Source: Ipomoea triloba (lineage: Eukaryota; Streptophyta; Magnoliopsida; Solanales; Convolvulaceae). Taken from it: a stretch of DNA of 64,000 nt. Location of the stretch: NCBI RefSeq assembly GCF_003576645.1, contig NC_044916.1, forward strand, positions 21,149,895 through 21,213,894, written 5' to 3'. Below, piece by piece: positions 1-10,434 of this stretch (position 1 is the first letter of the stretch; the number at the start of each line of letters is the position of its first letter). Below the pieces are notes generated by a model. It did not search any database. It had not been told where the DNA came from and was given only the letters and a program-made list of their open reading frames with translations. A program made the position numbers and the translations under genes.

Positions 1-1
1 C

Positions 2-2175
2 CTCATCGCTGCATTTTGTAAAGAGCTGATGGTGGAACAAGCTGAGGAGCTCTTTGAATGCCTGAAGTCAGAAGGTCATAAACTTGATCGCTCTTTCTAT
101 CACTTAATGATGAAAATGTATAGAAGCTCTGGTAATTCTTCTAAAGCTGAACAGTTAATAGTGAAGATGGAGGAATCAGGAATTCAACCTTCCACTGCAA
201 CAATGCATTTGCTGATGACTTCTTATGGCAGCTCAGGACATCCTAGAGAAGCAGACGAAGTGTTGAATAATTTGAAGTCAACTGGTGCAACTCTGAGTAC
301 ATTACCATATGGTTCAGTTATTGATTCTTATCTTAAGAATGGAGACTACAATATTGGCGTTCAAAAGCTTAAAGACATGATTGAAGAAGGTCCAGAGCCA
401 GATCACCGGATATGGACCTGCTTCACTCGAGCAGCTAGTTTATGTGATCATATTAGTGAAGCCAAAATTTTATTAACTGCTGTTGCAGATGCTGGTTTTG
501 ATCTTCCTTTAAGGCATGGTTTGATCTTAGTTTCATTGTTCTTTCGTTTTGTTTGACAGGGAAGATGTCCTTTCCACTTGTCTTTTCTTATAGATATAGC
601 TAATATTATTTTTATAGGCTTCTGACCGAGCAGTCGGAATCACTAGTTTTGGAGACTGATCAATACCTTGAGCAAATTGCATCTAAAGAAGATGATGCAG
701 CATTTAACTTTGTCAATGCTTTGGAAGACCTATTATGGGCTTTTGAACAACGAGCCACTGCTTCATGGATATTTCAGTTAGCAATTAAGAAGAGCATCTA
801 TCGTCATGATGTGTTCAGGTATGTATACTAATAATCTGTGTGGAAATTGAGACCTAACGGAGGGCACAGTTTTTTGCTGCTATTTGGAGTGTTGTATTAT
901 ATACTTACAGATTAAGTAAAGATATGAAATTTCACATGCATGTCAAATTTCACTGTATACTTCCATGGGATGTATTAATTGATTCTATTCTGCTTTTGAA
1001 TTCAGTTTACGTCTTTCATTGATGGTCATATTTCTGTAGGGTGGCTGACAAGGATTGGGGGGCTGATTTCAGAAAGCTATCTGCTGGAGCTGCTTTGGTT
1101 GGTCTAACTTTATGGCTTGACCACATGCAGGTAAAGTTTCCTCTTTTGAAGTTCTTAGTTCTGTGATTGAATAAGATAATTAATAAGTGCTCATAAAAAA
1201 ATTGTGTTTCCAAATTGTATTTCCTCAGCTCAACTAATTTTTAGCAGAGCATGTTAGTTTAGACTGTTTAGTTACACTGCATATGTAACTTAGTTTTGAA
1301 TTTTGATAGTGTAAAGTACATCGAAACCTGGAAGTGTACTTGGTGGACTAACTCAAAATTTGTTGATCTTATTTGGTAATGCTTTCCCAGAATATACTTG
1401 ATGTAGGAGTGTCTCTCACCGGATGTGACCTTTATTAGTTACACTTTGCAATTTTATCTTCTAAACTTGACAAGGTGTGTTAAATATATGGGATCTTTGT
1501 TATAGTTATGTTTCTAGATTTGTTTAATGTTGCCTAACCATTCTTTGGATATCAACACCTTGGATATTCTTATCCATGTTATTTCGAAACTGCACTGGGC
1601 ATTCTGCAAGAAGCCAATATTTTATCTAAACTTTAACGTAATGCTGATCTCTGCAGGATGCTTCGCTGGAAGGTTTCCCTGAATCCCCAAAATCTATTGT
1701 ACTAATCACTGGTACTGCAGAATACAACAAGGTTTCTTTGAACAGTACATTGAAGGCATACCTTTGGGAGATGGGCTCTCCATTCCTCCCTTGTAAAACC
1801 CGAACAGGAATTCTGATAGCCAAAGGTCATTCCTTACGGATGTGGCTGAAGGACTCACCATTTTGTTTGGATCTTGAGTTGAAAAATAGAACTACTCTGT
1901 CTGAGACAAATTCGATGCACCTTATTGAAGGATGTTTTGTAAGACGTGGACTTGTTCCAGCATATAAGGACATAACTGAGCGGCTTGGGTTGGTACCCCC
2001 TAAGAAGTTTTCAAGGCTTGCTTTACTGCCAGATGAGAAAAGAGAGAGAGTTATTACAGCAGACATTGAAGGGCGAAAAGGAAAATTAGCGAAGTCTAAT
2101 AAAACTGGGATAACGAGAAAGAAGAAAATCACAGACTTTAGGAAGAAAAGGCTTCTTAGGAGGACTCATCCATGA
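2..2175 (+). CDS. EMB1270: EMB1270-like chloroplast PPR-SMR protein, 3' part of gene
   Basis: This is the C-terminal part of a long P-class pentatricopeptide protein; the 5' end lies outside the window and the frame is open from base 2. Exons that I place are 2-513, 618-818, 1040-1130 and 1657-2175. The first exon encodes about four 35-residue PPR units (for example a unit beginning DRSFYHLMMKMYRSSGNSS). The last two exons carry an SMR-like domain (GAALVGLTLWLDHMQ, then IVLITGTAEYN) and a basic lysine/arginine-rich tail ending at TGA 2173. Family knowledge: the Arabidopsis relative At3g18110/EMB1270 is plastid-targeted, embryo-essential and involved in chloroplast group II intron splicing. 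Assignment rests on my recognition of the C-terminal half (NFVNALEDLLWAFE, KFSRLALLPDEKR); another PPR-SMR paralogue is possible. The first intron uses a GC donor in this model. Confidence 0.78.
514..617 (+). other. Probable GC-AG intron in the PPR gene
   Basis: The reading frame joins only if the upstream exon ends at 513 (tttaag) and the intron starts GC (gcatgg) and ends tttatag at 617. That gives the peptide junction DLPLR/LLTEQ. The nearest GT donor (519-520) combined with the same acceptor creates an immediate stop. The intron is 104 nt. Confidence 0.65.
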
Positions 2176-4498
2176 ACATCACAGGGTGGAGTCTTGATTG
2201 TTTACTGGAGAATAAAACGAATCTCAGTTCAGTATGTCTGGGAAATGCTGTCAGATAGCCAGTGGTGTCTATTCCTGCTTGGGAGGACAAGCGCTTTTGC
2301 TGCAGAGATTTAGTCCCACCCTGCATAATCCATTTGCATAATGAAGCAGAATAGTTACTTGCAACTCCTTTAGCTTTAAGCTCTGGAAATGTAACACTCA
2401 AGCATGCTATCATTAGTCACCACCCGCCAGTAAGGTAAAGCTATATGTTTTAATCTAGAAGTAGAATAACATGAGACTACATAGATAATACACTGCACAA
2501 TAACTTGATTGGATAGATTAAACTAGTCTACATATTCATAGGCCATGGGGGATATATAGAATTGAGGCTTGATTCATAGATTGGCAACTCTTCTTTCTGC
2601 AACATGTGAAATTACGAGACCATGATTCTTCAAGTTACCCTGTGACTTTAGTTTGTGTGTGTTGAAATGGGAAATCTGCACAACAATATAGTTTTTAACA
2701 TCGGCCATTTGAAACATGGCATAATCAGCAGGCAAACAGCAGAGTGTAGGTTAGAGAAAGGAGTAAGTTTCAAAGACCAAACGAAATTTTAAACTATCAA
2801 AATCTCCTCTTTTGTATTCAAGAACAATCACTTCTTCTTGGTTGATGTATAATCTAGTTGTGAATACCTTGATTAGGAGTGCATACTTGTAAATGGAAGA
2901 TCTTTATGCTCTGTAATAAATAGAAATTTAATGGTGTTCTTGTCTTAGTGTTGTACACATTGAACAAATGATGGCTGCAAATGTGGGTACTCTACTCCCA
3001 TTTTATTGCATATGGTTTTTGTCCTTATTTCTTGCTCCACTTGTCATGGTTATTCCTAGAATACATTTACTCTTGTGCATGTAAGAACCATTTGTTGTTG
3101 GAATCTTAAACAAGACTTCTAGGACTGAAGAATTTGAAATCTACTCTGTATGTTATTCTTAAAGTCTTGTAGTTTAGTCATTCACAAATTGTATCTTTCT
3201 CTGAAACAGTGACAGATGATTTTTCCTGAACTGGAATGAGTGCATGGAATACAAGTGAAGTTAATATCCTTTGGCATGCTGAGAAATTGGCTTACTGATG
3301 TTGCTTTGAACTATGAAGGATGATAACATATGCCACATCAGACCCGGCACTCACATCATACGATATCTTATCCACAGCTCATCCCACTATGTTGGGGAGT
3401 TCTTACATTGTTGAAAGTGGGGAATTCTTACATTGTTGAAGCTGGAGCAACCTTACCTTAGCTAGAGCTCCAATTTTCCAGTGTCTTTAATAACATAGTC
3501 ATTGGTAATAAAGAGGTCTTGAGAAAAAATGAAATGTTGCAATCCCTTTGTTCATTGTTCTTCAGTCCAACTGTGTTTGGAATTTGGAAACTTTTTGCAG
3601 TCCAAAATTTCCTTAAATTTTTAGGGTTTTCCACCTTTCTAACTTGGCCGCGTTTGGGATTCTGGTGCTTTTCGCTCTTACCGTTTATTTGATAGAAATT
3701 GAATGTGCAGCATATAGGTTCTTCAATACCTCAAGTCTAATTGAAATACAGAGTGGAAATTTATTGTGCTATTTCTTTGGAGAAGTTTCTGGCTTTTTCT
3801 TTCTACTTTGGCTACAATGAACACTGGTTCTATAATTGTGCGTGTCTGTGTTTTGTACTCTGTCATTGGATTGTTTGTAGGTTTTGGAGTTGCAATCAAA
3901 TTCATTTTATGTTGGTAAAACAATGAAATTTCATATTTGTTGCAGTGAATCCCAGGTGATATATCTCTGGTAAGTTTTATCGAGAATGAGTAAAATATTG
4001 AACTGGAAATGCTTATGGTTCAACAACATTCATAATTATGGGTCGTTGCTGGACCTGGTTGTTGTATAGATGTGACATGTTCTTAGACTTTTTGGATGTG
4101 AAACACAAATAAATATGATGATGTACGAGTGTAATTGTTCTTTCAGCTTTCCTGCAACTGATGTTTCTTGATTTCATAGCTGAATCATTGTGGACAATTA
4201 TGTGTTTAAGGTTTCGACTTTCAACATTTCTTGCAAGTAGGACAATGTGACTTGTAGAACTGGGAAGAATATAAAATAAACTACTCCATATAAGCAAAAT
4301 CTCTTTTAGATTTGTTGTTCAGAATAAATCATAATTTTGAACTATGAATGCTGATAAATGATTAATGATTAGCATAACCATTGCTGTGGAATATGTGACT
4401 TGTAATGGCATGCTGTCATGTTCATCTCACTGCATGGTTCTTAGAGTTGAATGCAATTTCAAGTGCTGTGAAGACATGATTTACTTATAGCACATTTT
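2176..4498. other. 3' flank of PPR gene, no gene seen
   Basis: Contains the presumed 3' UTR and AT-rich intergenic DNA. Apart from the 2350-2950 repeat I see only weak similarity between 3985-4040 and 9525-9590 (shared string around aaatattgaactgg and attcataatta), and between 3830-3890 and 10190-10235 (around ttttgtaNtctgtcatt). Short open frames here have no recognisable protein features. Confidence 0.6.
2350..2950. repeat. Dispersed repeat, copy 1 (other copy in CLC intron 2)
   Basis: About 600 bp are colinear with 44095-44803. Both contain ctttaagctctggaaatgta-like sequence, then a run ending near gctctgtaataaat. Differences are point changes, a TA expansion and a short insertion in the second copy. 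Ends carry no obvious terminal repeats, so the nature of the repeat is unknown. It lies just downstream of the PPR stop codon and may include part of that gene's 3' UTR. Confidence 0.8.
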
Positions 4499-4775
4499 GG
4501 GTGTGTTTGGTTGACAGGTTTAACAATCAGGAATAGGTATTAAAGTTATTGGTATTGTTTGGTTAGAACACTACTATGGATTTTGATTACTCAAAACCCA
4601 TTCCCTAATAGAATAATGGTTTCATTTCGCTTACTCCTTTTACCCAACTATTAATAATCATTTTCATTCCACCCTACTACTAAACATGTAAAATACTTCA
4701 CTAAAACTTATTACCATTACCAAGTATTTGATACCCATTTCAATTCTAATTTTCATGTGCGAACCAAACACGACC
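4499..4775. mobile_element. MITE with GTGTTTGGTT terminal inverted repeats
   Basis: The left end gggtgtgtttggtt (4499-4512) is matched by the inverse of gaaccaaacacgacc at the right end (4761-4775). It is 277 bp with no coding capacity, and TTT stands directly outside both ends as a possible 3-bp target duplication. This is a common type of plant non-autonomous DNA element; the superfamily is not certain. Confidence 0.65.
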
Positions 4776-4916
4776 TTTGTGATTTAACACATGTAAGGCA
4801 TTTGTTGTACTTAGTTATAAATATGTGCCCATTATTGTAACATATGACAAACAATTGTCAAGTTTTACAAACACAAGAATGCTGGCCTTTAGTACTGTTT
4901 CTTTCATGATAAATTT

Positions 4917-5562
4917 TTTTATTGCAAAATATTCTATGTAATATTATGTCAATCAAAAAAAAAAAGGGGGGGGGGGGGGGGGAANNNNNNNNNNNNNNNN
5001 NNNNNNNNNNNNNNNNNNNNNNNNNNNNNNNNNNNNNNNNNNNNNNNNNNNNNNNNNNNNNNNNNNNNNNNNNNNNNNNNNNNNNNNNNNNNNNNNNNNN
5101 NNNNNNNNNNNNNNNNNNNNNNNNNNNNNNNNNNNNNNNNNNNNNNNNNNNNNNNNNNNNNNNNNNNNNNNNNNNNNNNNNNNNNNNNNNNNNNNNNNNN
5201 NNNNNNNNNNNNNNNNNNNNNNNNNNNNNNNNNNNNNNNNNNNNNNNNNNNNNNNNNNNNNNNNNNNNNNNNNNNNNNNNNNNNNNNNNNNNNNNNNNNN
5301 NNNNNNNNNNNNNNNNNNNNNNNNNNNNNNNNNNNNNNNNNNNNNNNNNNNNNNNNNNNNNNNNNNNNNNNNGGGGGGGGGGGGGGGGGGGGAATTTTGT
5401 CGAAATTGGAGTAAAAGAAAATAAATTTTATTACTAGGATAATATTGAAAATTACTTTAAATAATAGGTTCAATAAAGAAGGGTATATGCACACAAATAT
5501 AATTCCAAAAGAAAATAAAACTATATAATATAATATTTTAAAGAAATGGAGATAATATTTAT
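4917..5562. repeat. Repeat, copy 1 (interrupted by N gap)
   Basis: Sequence on both sides of the gap (attgcaaaatattctatgta, then aataggttcaataaagaagg) is colinear with 12143-12326, which has no gap and no poly-G. Confidence 0.75.
4966..5392. other. Assembly gap flanked by poly-G runs
   Basis: Seventeen G (4966-4982) and AA precede 388 N (4985-5372), and twenty G follow (5373-5392). The uninterrupted paralogue near 12170-12185 lacks G runs, so these are probably sequencing or gap-closing artefacts. Confidence 0.85.
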
Positions 5563-5604
5563 TATATACTGATTTCAGAATTACGGACTATACATAAAGA
5601 CTTC

Positions 5605-8600
5605 TTGAACTGTATCCAAAGAGCATGGATTCCGAACAGAGAGTTACAGGTGAACAAATCTTCAGTAGCCGAGGTACTACTAGCATGGAACACTAGCATT
5701 TTTGGCAATGTCTTTCAAAGGAAAAAACAACTATTGGCCAGATTAAAAGGAGTACAAAGAAGTATGTCCCAAAGTCCCACCCCTAATCTGATCATACAAA
5801 GAAGTATGTCCCAAAGTCCCACCCCTAATCTGATCAAGCTTGAAAGAAAACTAAGGGCTGAACTTGATGATGCACTGACTCAGGAAGAAATGATCTGGTA
5901 TCAACGCTCTAGAGAGGAGTGGCTAATATCGGGGGATAGAAATACACGTTATTATCACACGGCTACCTCAGTGAATAAGAATAGAACTAGAGTGGAGAAA
6001 CTGAAGACAGATGAGGGGATATGGTTGACAGATTCTGACTTGCTACTTAAGCATATTCAAGAACATTTCATTGCACTTTTCTCCGAAGATCAGACTAGAA
6101 ATTCCCAGATCTCTGCCCTAGGACATTACCCCACACTCACTGACCAGGACTGGCAATTAGTAAATAGCCCATTCAGACTAGAGGAAATAAAACAAGCGCT
6201 ATTTGACATGGATCCATGCAAAGCTCCAGGCCCGGACGGTTTTACAGCCGGCTTTTATCAAAAAGCATGGGATATAGTGGGTAAGGATTTAATTAACTTT
6301 GCCCTGAACTTCTTTGAAACAGGTACACTCCCCCCAGGAACTAACGACACGATCATAACATTGATACCAAAGACTGCCAATCCTGAAACAGTCAAGCAAT
6401 TGCGCCCAATTGGATTATGCAATGTGGTCTACAAGCTGGTGTCTAAGACAATGGCATCACGGCTACAAGAAATCTCAAAGAAACTAGTAGGCCATCATCA
6501 AACGAGCTTTGTACCAGGCAGACAGATTGCAGATAACATTGTAGTGTTCCAAGAAGTCCTCAATTCGATGAGAATAAGAAAAGCCAAAGTTGGGTGGATG
6601 ATAATGAAAATAGACTTGGAGAAGGCATATGACAAGCTGGCTTGGAGCTTCATCGAAGAGTCTTTATCTGAGATAGGCTTCAACACAAGCTGGAGAAGGA
6701 ACATATTGGAGTGCATAACAACCTCAAGACTAGCAATCAATTGGGAAGGAAAGCTCTCGGAATGGTTCAACCCAACAAGAGGAATTAGACAGGGAGACCC
6801 CTTATCACCCTTACTCTTTGTTTTATGCGTAGAAAGATTTAGTCATTTAATTCTAGATTCTGTAAATTCTGGCAGATGGAAAGGTATTAAGATCTCTAGA
6901 CAGGGTCCACACATAACCCATCTGTTTTTTGCAGATGATATGATGTTATTTGGAGAGGCAACCATTGAACAAGCTGAAGAGATGACCAGGTGCCTTGAAA
7001 TCTTTTGCGAACAGTCAGGCCAAAGAATGAATATCCAAAAATCTGCCTTATACTTCTCTAAAAGAACACTAGAGGAGCTGCAGCAAAACATTGCTAGTCT
7101 AACAAGGATTCCCAAGGTGGAAGATCTGGGAAGATACCTAGGTGTTCCATCAATACACGGGAGGCTGAAAAAAGAATCCTTTACTGGAATCATCGAAAGG
7201 ATGCATCAGAAACTAGCTGGTTGGAGATCGAAGACCCTCTCCTTGGCTGGGAGAATTGTCCTCGCCCAGTCTGTATTGTCAGCTATACCGTACTACTCTA
7301 TGCAAACCACGATGCTGCCAATTGGAGTAATCAAAGAAATGGAGCAACTTATAAGAAATTTCATATGGGGAAGCTCTCCAAGCATAAGAAGGTGCCACTT
7401 GGTCAACTGGAACACGGTCACCAAAAGCAAATTTGAGGGGGGATTAGGACTACGCAAGCTAGACAAAATGAATGAGGCATTCTTAGCCAAACTTGGATGG
7501 CGGCTCATGCAAAACGAAGACAGCCTATGGACCCAAGTTCTCAAGGCGAAATATGCAATCACCTCGGTAGATTGCATGACATGGAGACCAAAGGCAAATA
7601 TGTCTTTTGTTTGGAAGGGTATCCTCAACACAATTCCAATCTTGCAAGGAGGCAGAGTGAAGCTGATTAACAATGGGCAAAGCACGCAATTTTGGACTGA
7701 CAGATGGGTGGGGCTAAGCCCCTTGATAAACAAGGCCACGTCTATGATTAGCCTATGGGATCGCTACAGGACAGTTGACTCTTACTGGAAGGAAAATCAG
7801 GGATGGGACTGGGAAGAATTGCAAGACTACCTCCCAGAAACATCTCTAAATGAGTTAGCGGCCATCATAATCGATGATAACACTGAAATAGCAGACTCAT
7901 TCGGTTGGAAATATGGAACATCTGAGGTATTTTCTGTTTGTGCAGCCTATGATCTAGCTACGAATCATTCTACCACGATGGAGACAGCAAAATGGAACGC
8001 TATATGGAGTTTAAAACTTCCAAACAGAATTAAACTATTCTTATGGCTAACTCGCCACGAAAGAATAATGACAAACAGCTTGAGAGCAACGAAGGGAATG
8101 ACAGAAGATACCAACTGTTGGCTATGCAGAGATGAAGAAGAGAACACAGAACATGTCCTACGGAAATGCCCAGCTGCTGATGCAATTTGGTCCAGACTGC
8201 TACCTTCCTTATACTGGCAAACAAGGAACCTATCATTCACGGATTGGCTAGACAGAGGGATAGCCGGGAAAGGTAATCAACGCAGACCAGATAATGAGAA
8301 CATCCTATTTGCAGTAGCGGTTTGGTGGATTTGGAAGTGGAGGAACGATGCAATTTTTAACAATTGCACCCAACCTCTCAGGTCTAAAATGGAATGGATA
8401 AAATCCCAAACTCAAGAGATCTACACTACACTTTCGAAAGGGAAGAGTCAGATTGTCACTCTCAATGCATATAAATGGGAGGAGTTAAGATGGTCTAAGC
8501 CCCCTGAGGAAATGACCAAGATCAACTTTGATGGTTCTGTAGAGATAGCTTCGGGCAAAGCTGCCTGTGGAGGAATAGCCCGAGATTGCAAAGGAACTTG

Positions 8601-9174
8601 GATGGGAGGTTTCACACACACCATAGGCATCTGTTCTCCACTTCAAGCGGAGGCATGGGGTTTACTCAAAAGCATACAATTGGCCAACTTTATGGGCTAC
8701 AGGAGAGTGATCTTTGAAGGTGATGCCAACTTTATGGGCTACAGGAGAGTGATCTTTGAAGGTGATTCCCATGAACTAATCAGCATTTTCAATGAAGGTG
8801 AAGGTGATTCCCATGAACTAATCAGCATTTTCAATGAAGGCTCAGCTTCCATAGGGGCTGTGTGTAATATCATTAGAGCATGCAGACAAGAAATAGGGGC
8901 TGTGTGTAATATCATTAGAGCATGCAGACAAGAATTAGCTAAGCTACACAAATGGGAAATCAACGTCATCCCACGAGAAGTTAACGCCCCGGCTGATTAC
9001 CTCAACGTCATCCCACGAGAAGTTAACGCCCCGGCTGATTACCTGGCTAGGAAGGCAAGGGAGCATCCAAGGGGTTTCAAACACTTGGTAGAACCTCCGG
9101 CAGAAATCCTTGAACTGATAGAGTCAGATTGTGCAGGCTTTCCCTATTGGCGCTTAATGTTTCATGCTAACTAA
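5605..9174 (+). CDS. LINE ORF2 remnant: reverse transcriptase and RNase H
   Basis: An open frame of 1189 codons lacks the N-terminal apurinic-type endonuclease of full plant LINE ORF2. Domains in order: RT around residues 195-480 (APGPDGFTAGFY, GIRQGDPLSPLLF, catalytic FADD near residue 442); the zinc-binding zf-RVT region around 790-865 (CWLC and EHVLRKCP); RNase H from about 970 (INFDGS, AEAW, VIFEGD) to about 1145 (NAPADYLARKA). The first methionine is not a natural start. Five exact 42-nt tandem duplications (5753-5836 and four in 8683-9043) repeat 14 residues each without breaking the frame; four fall within RNase H and would disrupt its fold. They look like assembly errors, so the true frame should be about 70 residues shorter. 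Confidence 0.85.
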   Translation: MNCIQRAWIPNRELQVNKSSVAEVLLAWNTSIFGNVFQRKKQLLARLKGVQRSMSQSPTPNLIIQRSMSQSPTPNLIKLERKLRAELDDALTQEEMIWYQRSREEWLISGDRNTRYYHTATSVNKNRTRVEKLKTDEGIWLTDSDLLLKHIQEHFIALFSEDQTRNSQISALGHYPTLTDQDWQLVNSPFRLEEIKQALFDMDPCKAPGPDGFTAGFYQKAWDIVGKDLINFALNFFETGTLPPGTNDTIITLIPKTANPETVKQLRPIGLCNVVYKLVSKTMASRLQEISKKLVGHHQTSFVPGRQIADNIVVFQEVLNSMRIRKAKVGWMIMKIDLEKAYDKLAWSFIEESLSEIGFNTSWRRNILECITTSRLAINWEGKLSEWFNPTRGIRQGDPLSPLLFVLCVERFSHLILDSVNSGRWKGIKISRQGPHITHLFFADDMMLFGEATIEQAEEMTRCLEIFCEQSGQRMNIQKSALYFSKRTLEELQQNIASLTRIPKVEDLGRYLGVPSIHGRLKKESFTGIIERMHQKLAGWRSKTLSLAGRIVLAQSVLSAIPYYSMQTTMLPIGVIKEMEQLIRNFIWGSSPSIRRCHLVNWNTVTKSKFEGGLGLRKLDKMNEAFLAKLGWRLMQNEDSLWTQVLKAKYAITSVDCMTWRPKANMSFVWKGILNTIPILQGGRVKLINNGQSTQFWTDRWVGLSPLINKATSMISLWDRYRTVDSYWKENQGWDWEELQDYLPETSLNELAAIIIDDNTEIADSFGWKYGTSEVFSVCAAYDLATNHSTTMETAKWNAIWSLKLPNRIKLFLWLTRHERIMTNSLRATKGMTEDTNCWLCRDEEENTEHVLRKCPAADAIWSRLLPSLYWQTRNLSFTDWLDRGIAGKGNQRRPDNENILFAVAVWWIWKWRNDAIFNNCTQPLRSKMEWIKSQTQEIYTTLSKGKSQIVTLNAYKWEELRWSKPPEEMTKINFDGSVEIASGKAACGGIARDCKGTWMGGFTHTIGICSPLQAEAWGLLKSIQLANFMGYRRVIFEGDANFMGYRRVIFEGDSHELISIFNEGEGDSHELISIFNEGSASIGAVCNIIRACRQEIGAVCNIIRACRQELAKLHKWEINVIPREVNAPADYLNVIPREVNAPADYLARKAREHPRGFKHLVEPPAEILELIESDCAGFPYWRLMFHAN
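5753..5836 (+). repeat. Exact 2 x 42-nt tandem duplication in LINE
   Basis: Copies 5753-5794 and 5795-5836 are identical and duplicate the peptide SMSQSPTPNLI. Confidence 0.95.
8683..9043 (+). repeat. Four consecutive exact 42-nt tandem duplications in LINE
   Basis: Copy starts are 8683/8725, 8758/8800, 8851/8893 and 8960/9002. Each unit is 42 nt long. They duplicate peptides such as ANFMGYRRVIFEGD and IGAVCNIIRACRQE. The 8758 unit overlaps the end of the previous repeat by nine bases. Confidence 0.95.
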
Positions 9175-9302
9175 AGACACTTGTATATTTGGGTTTCCCC
9201 GCTCTACTTTGAAATAAAAAAAATTGGTAAATTTGGATTGGGCCTAGATGGGCCGCTTAGGAGCCGTAGCCTTCTAATTTACAGTACTTCTTTTATTGTC
9301 GG

Positions 9303-9313
9303 CTCCCACATCG
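9303..9313 (+). promoter_or_regulatory. Plant snRNA upstream sequence element (USE)
   Basis: ctcccacatcg matches the plant USE consensus RTCCCACATCG at ten of eleven positions. It lies 58 nt before the U6-like start at 9371, which is near the normal distance for a U6 gene. The expected TATA box near 9340 is degenerate (actcatag). Confidence 0.7.
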
Positions 9314-9370
9314 GGCGATGAAACAGCAACCTCTTCCAGTACTCATAGTCCGCCATTGAAGAACAAGAAT

Positions 9371-9442
9371 GTCCCTTCGGGGACATCCGATAAAATTGGA
9401 ACGATACGCAAGGATGACACGCACAAATGGTCCAAATTTTTT
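9371..9442 (+). pseudogene. U6 snRNA pseudogene with internal deletions
   Basis: It starts with the conserved 5' stem-loop (gtcccttcggggacatccga) and ends with the conserved 3' part (gcaaggatgacacgcacaaa, then tggtcc) followed by a T run as Pol III terminator. The central segment with the ACAGAGA box and most of the U4/U2 pairing region is missing, as is the short cgagaa stretch near the 3' end. The copy keeps an upstream USE, so it derives from a genomic duplication of a U6 locus rather than from reverse-transcribed RNA alone. It cannot work as a spliceosomal RNA. Confidence 0.8.
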
Positions 9443-9992
9443 CCGACCCAAAACCCCTCCCATGGATCCATTGTTCCCCTGTGAAAATTCGGTAAGTATT
9501 CGCTAAGCTCCGAGTGAGTTTTGGAATGAGTAAAAATATTGAACTGGGAGTGCTGATGGTTCACTAACATTCATAATTAGTTTTATATGTTTGGATTCTT
9601 CATTTCTTCTTCTTGTTGTTGCAAGTAGAACATGATAGATAGCAATTCATTTTCATAACCTCAATTCCTCAAGTTGATTCTTTTCAGAAAATAGTTATCA
9701 ATTAGCTTACCATATGATTGCGGGGTCTGGAGGGCAGAATATCTATTAGTCTTGTTTCTCTTAATACTCTGCGAATTCATTGCTAGCTTCTCACTTCAAC
9801 AATAATTTAAAGGTCAATCTTCTCAAACCTTTGTGCTCTGTACAGGTAAAGATGTGATTAAGGAAGATCAATAGGTTTTTAATATAATAACCCCCGGTAA
9901 TATGATTTTATGTTAGTTGAAATACAGTGTGACTATATGACCTCTGGAATCATGGTACCAAAAAAGAATATACGCCACCATAGAAGGACTGA

Positions 9993-10048
9993 GCACCCCT
10001 TTGGGGACGTCCATAGAAAGGATGACATGCACAAATCGAGAAATGGTA
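9993..10048 (+). pseudogene. Second, more degraded U6 snRNA pseudogene
   Basis: cacccctttggggacgtcc resembles the U6 5' stem-loop, and aaggatgacatgcacaaatc plus gagaaatggta resemble its 3' half. Everything between is deleted. The 3' half retains the cgagaaatgg stretch lost from the copy at 9371, so it is not a simple duplicate of that copy. Confidence 0.65.
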
Positions 10049-10250
10049 CATTATTTTCCTCCAAAACACAGGTTGTACGAGTGATTTTTGTTAATCAAAT
10101 TTCTAGCTTTTTTGTCCTTTACTTTTTATTTTATGTGAATGGATGAAGTTGTGAATTCTTTGAAACTCAGAGAATTCATCCATATGCACAATTGTGTGAG
10201 CCCATGTTTTGTATTCTGTCATTAGATTCTTGATTCTGTATAGTCTTCAT

Positions 10251-10434
10251 TGTTATTGTACTCAGCTTGTCTTCCAATATATATATTTCCATTTCCTTCA
10301 ATTGATTATTATGGCTACAAAAGTTAGAACAAGCAATCTTGATGTTATTGTACTCAGCTTGTTTTCCAATATATATATTTCCATTTCCTTCAATTGATTA
10401 TTATGGCTACAAAAGTTAGAACAAGCAATCTTGA
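10251..10434. repeat. 92-nt tandem duplication
   Basis: Units 10251-10342 and 10343-10434 differ at one position (cttgtcttcc versus cttgttttcc). Confidence 0.9.

Larger units (their letters stand above)
5565..9223 (+). mobile_element. 5'-truncated plant LINE (L1-type non-LTR retrotransposon)
   Basis: The element carries reverse transcriptase and RNase H but no endonuclease, and ends in a short A-rich tail (aaataaaaaaaa, to 9223). The left edge is set where similarity to 12143-12326 stops. I found no convincing target-site duplication. Truncation at the 5' end is the usual outcome of target-primed reverse transcription. It interrupts the repeat region downstream of the PPR gene. Confidence 0.8.

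Noticed and set aside
4922..5494. Long open frames across the N gap on both strands
   Set aside because: They consist of X residues and poly-Gly or poly-Pro from the N and G runs; there is no biological content.
8683..9043. A novel repeat-containing RNase H variant in the LINE
   Set aside because: All units are exactly 42 nt and duplicate core structural elements of the fold; an assembly artefact is the simpler explanation.
5540..9240. Target-site duplication for the LINE
   Set aside because: Compared sequence before 5565 and after 9223 and saw no convincing direct repeat; the left edge is only inferred from the paralogous repeat.
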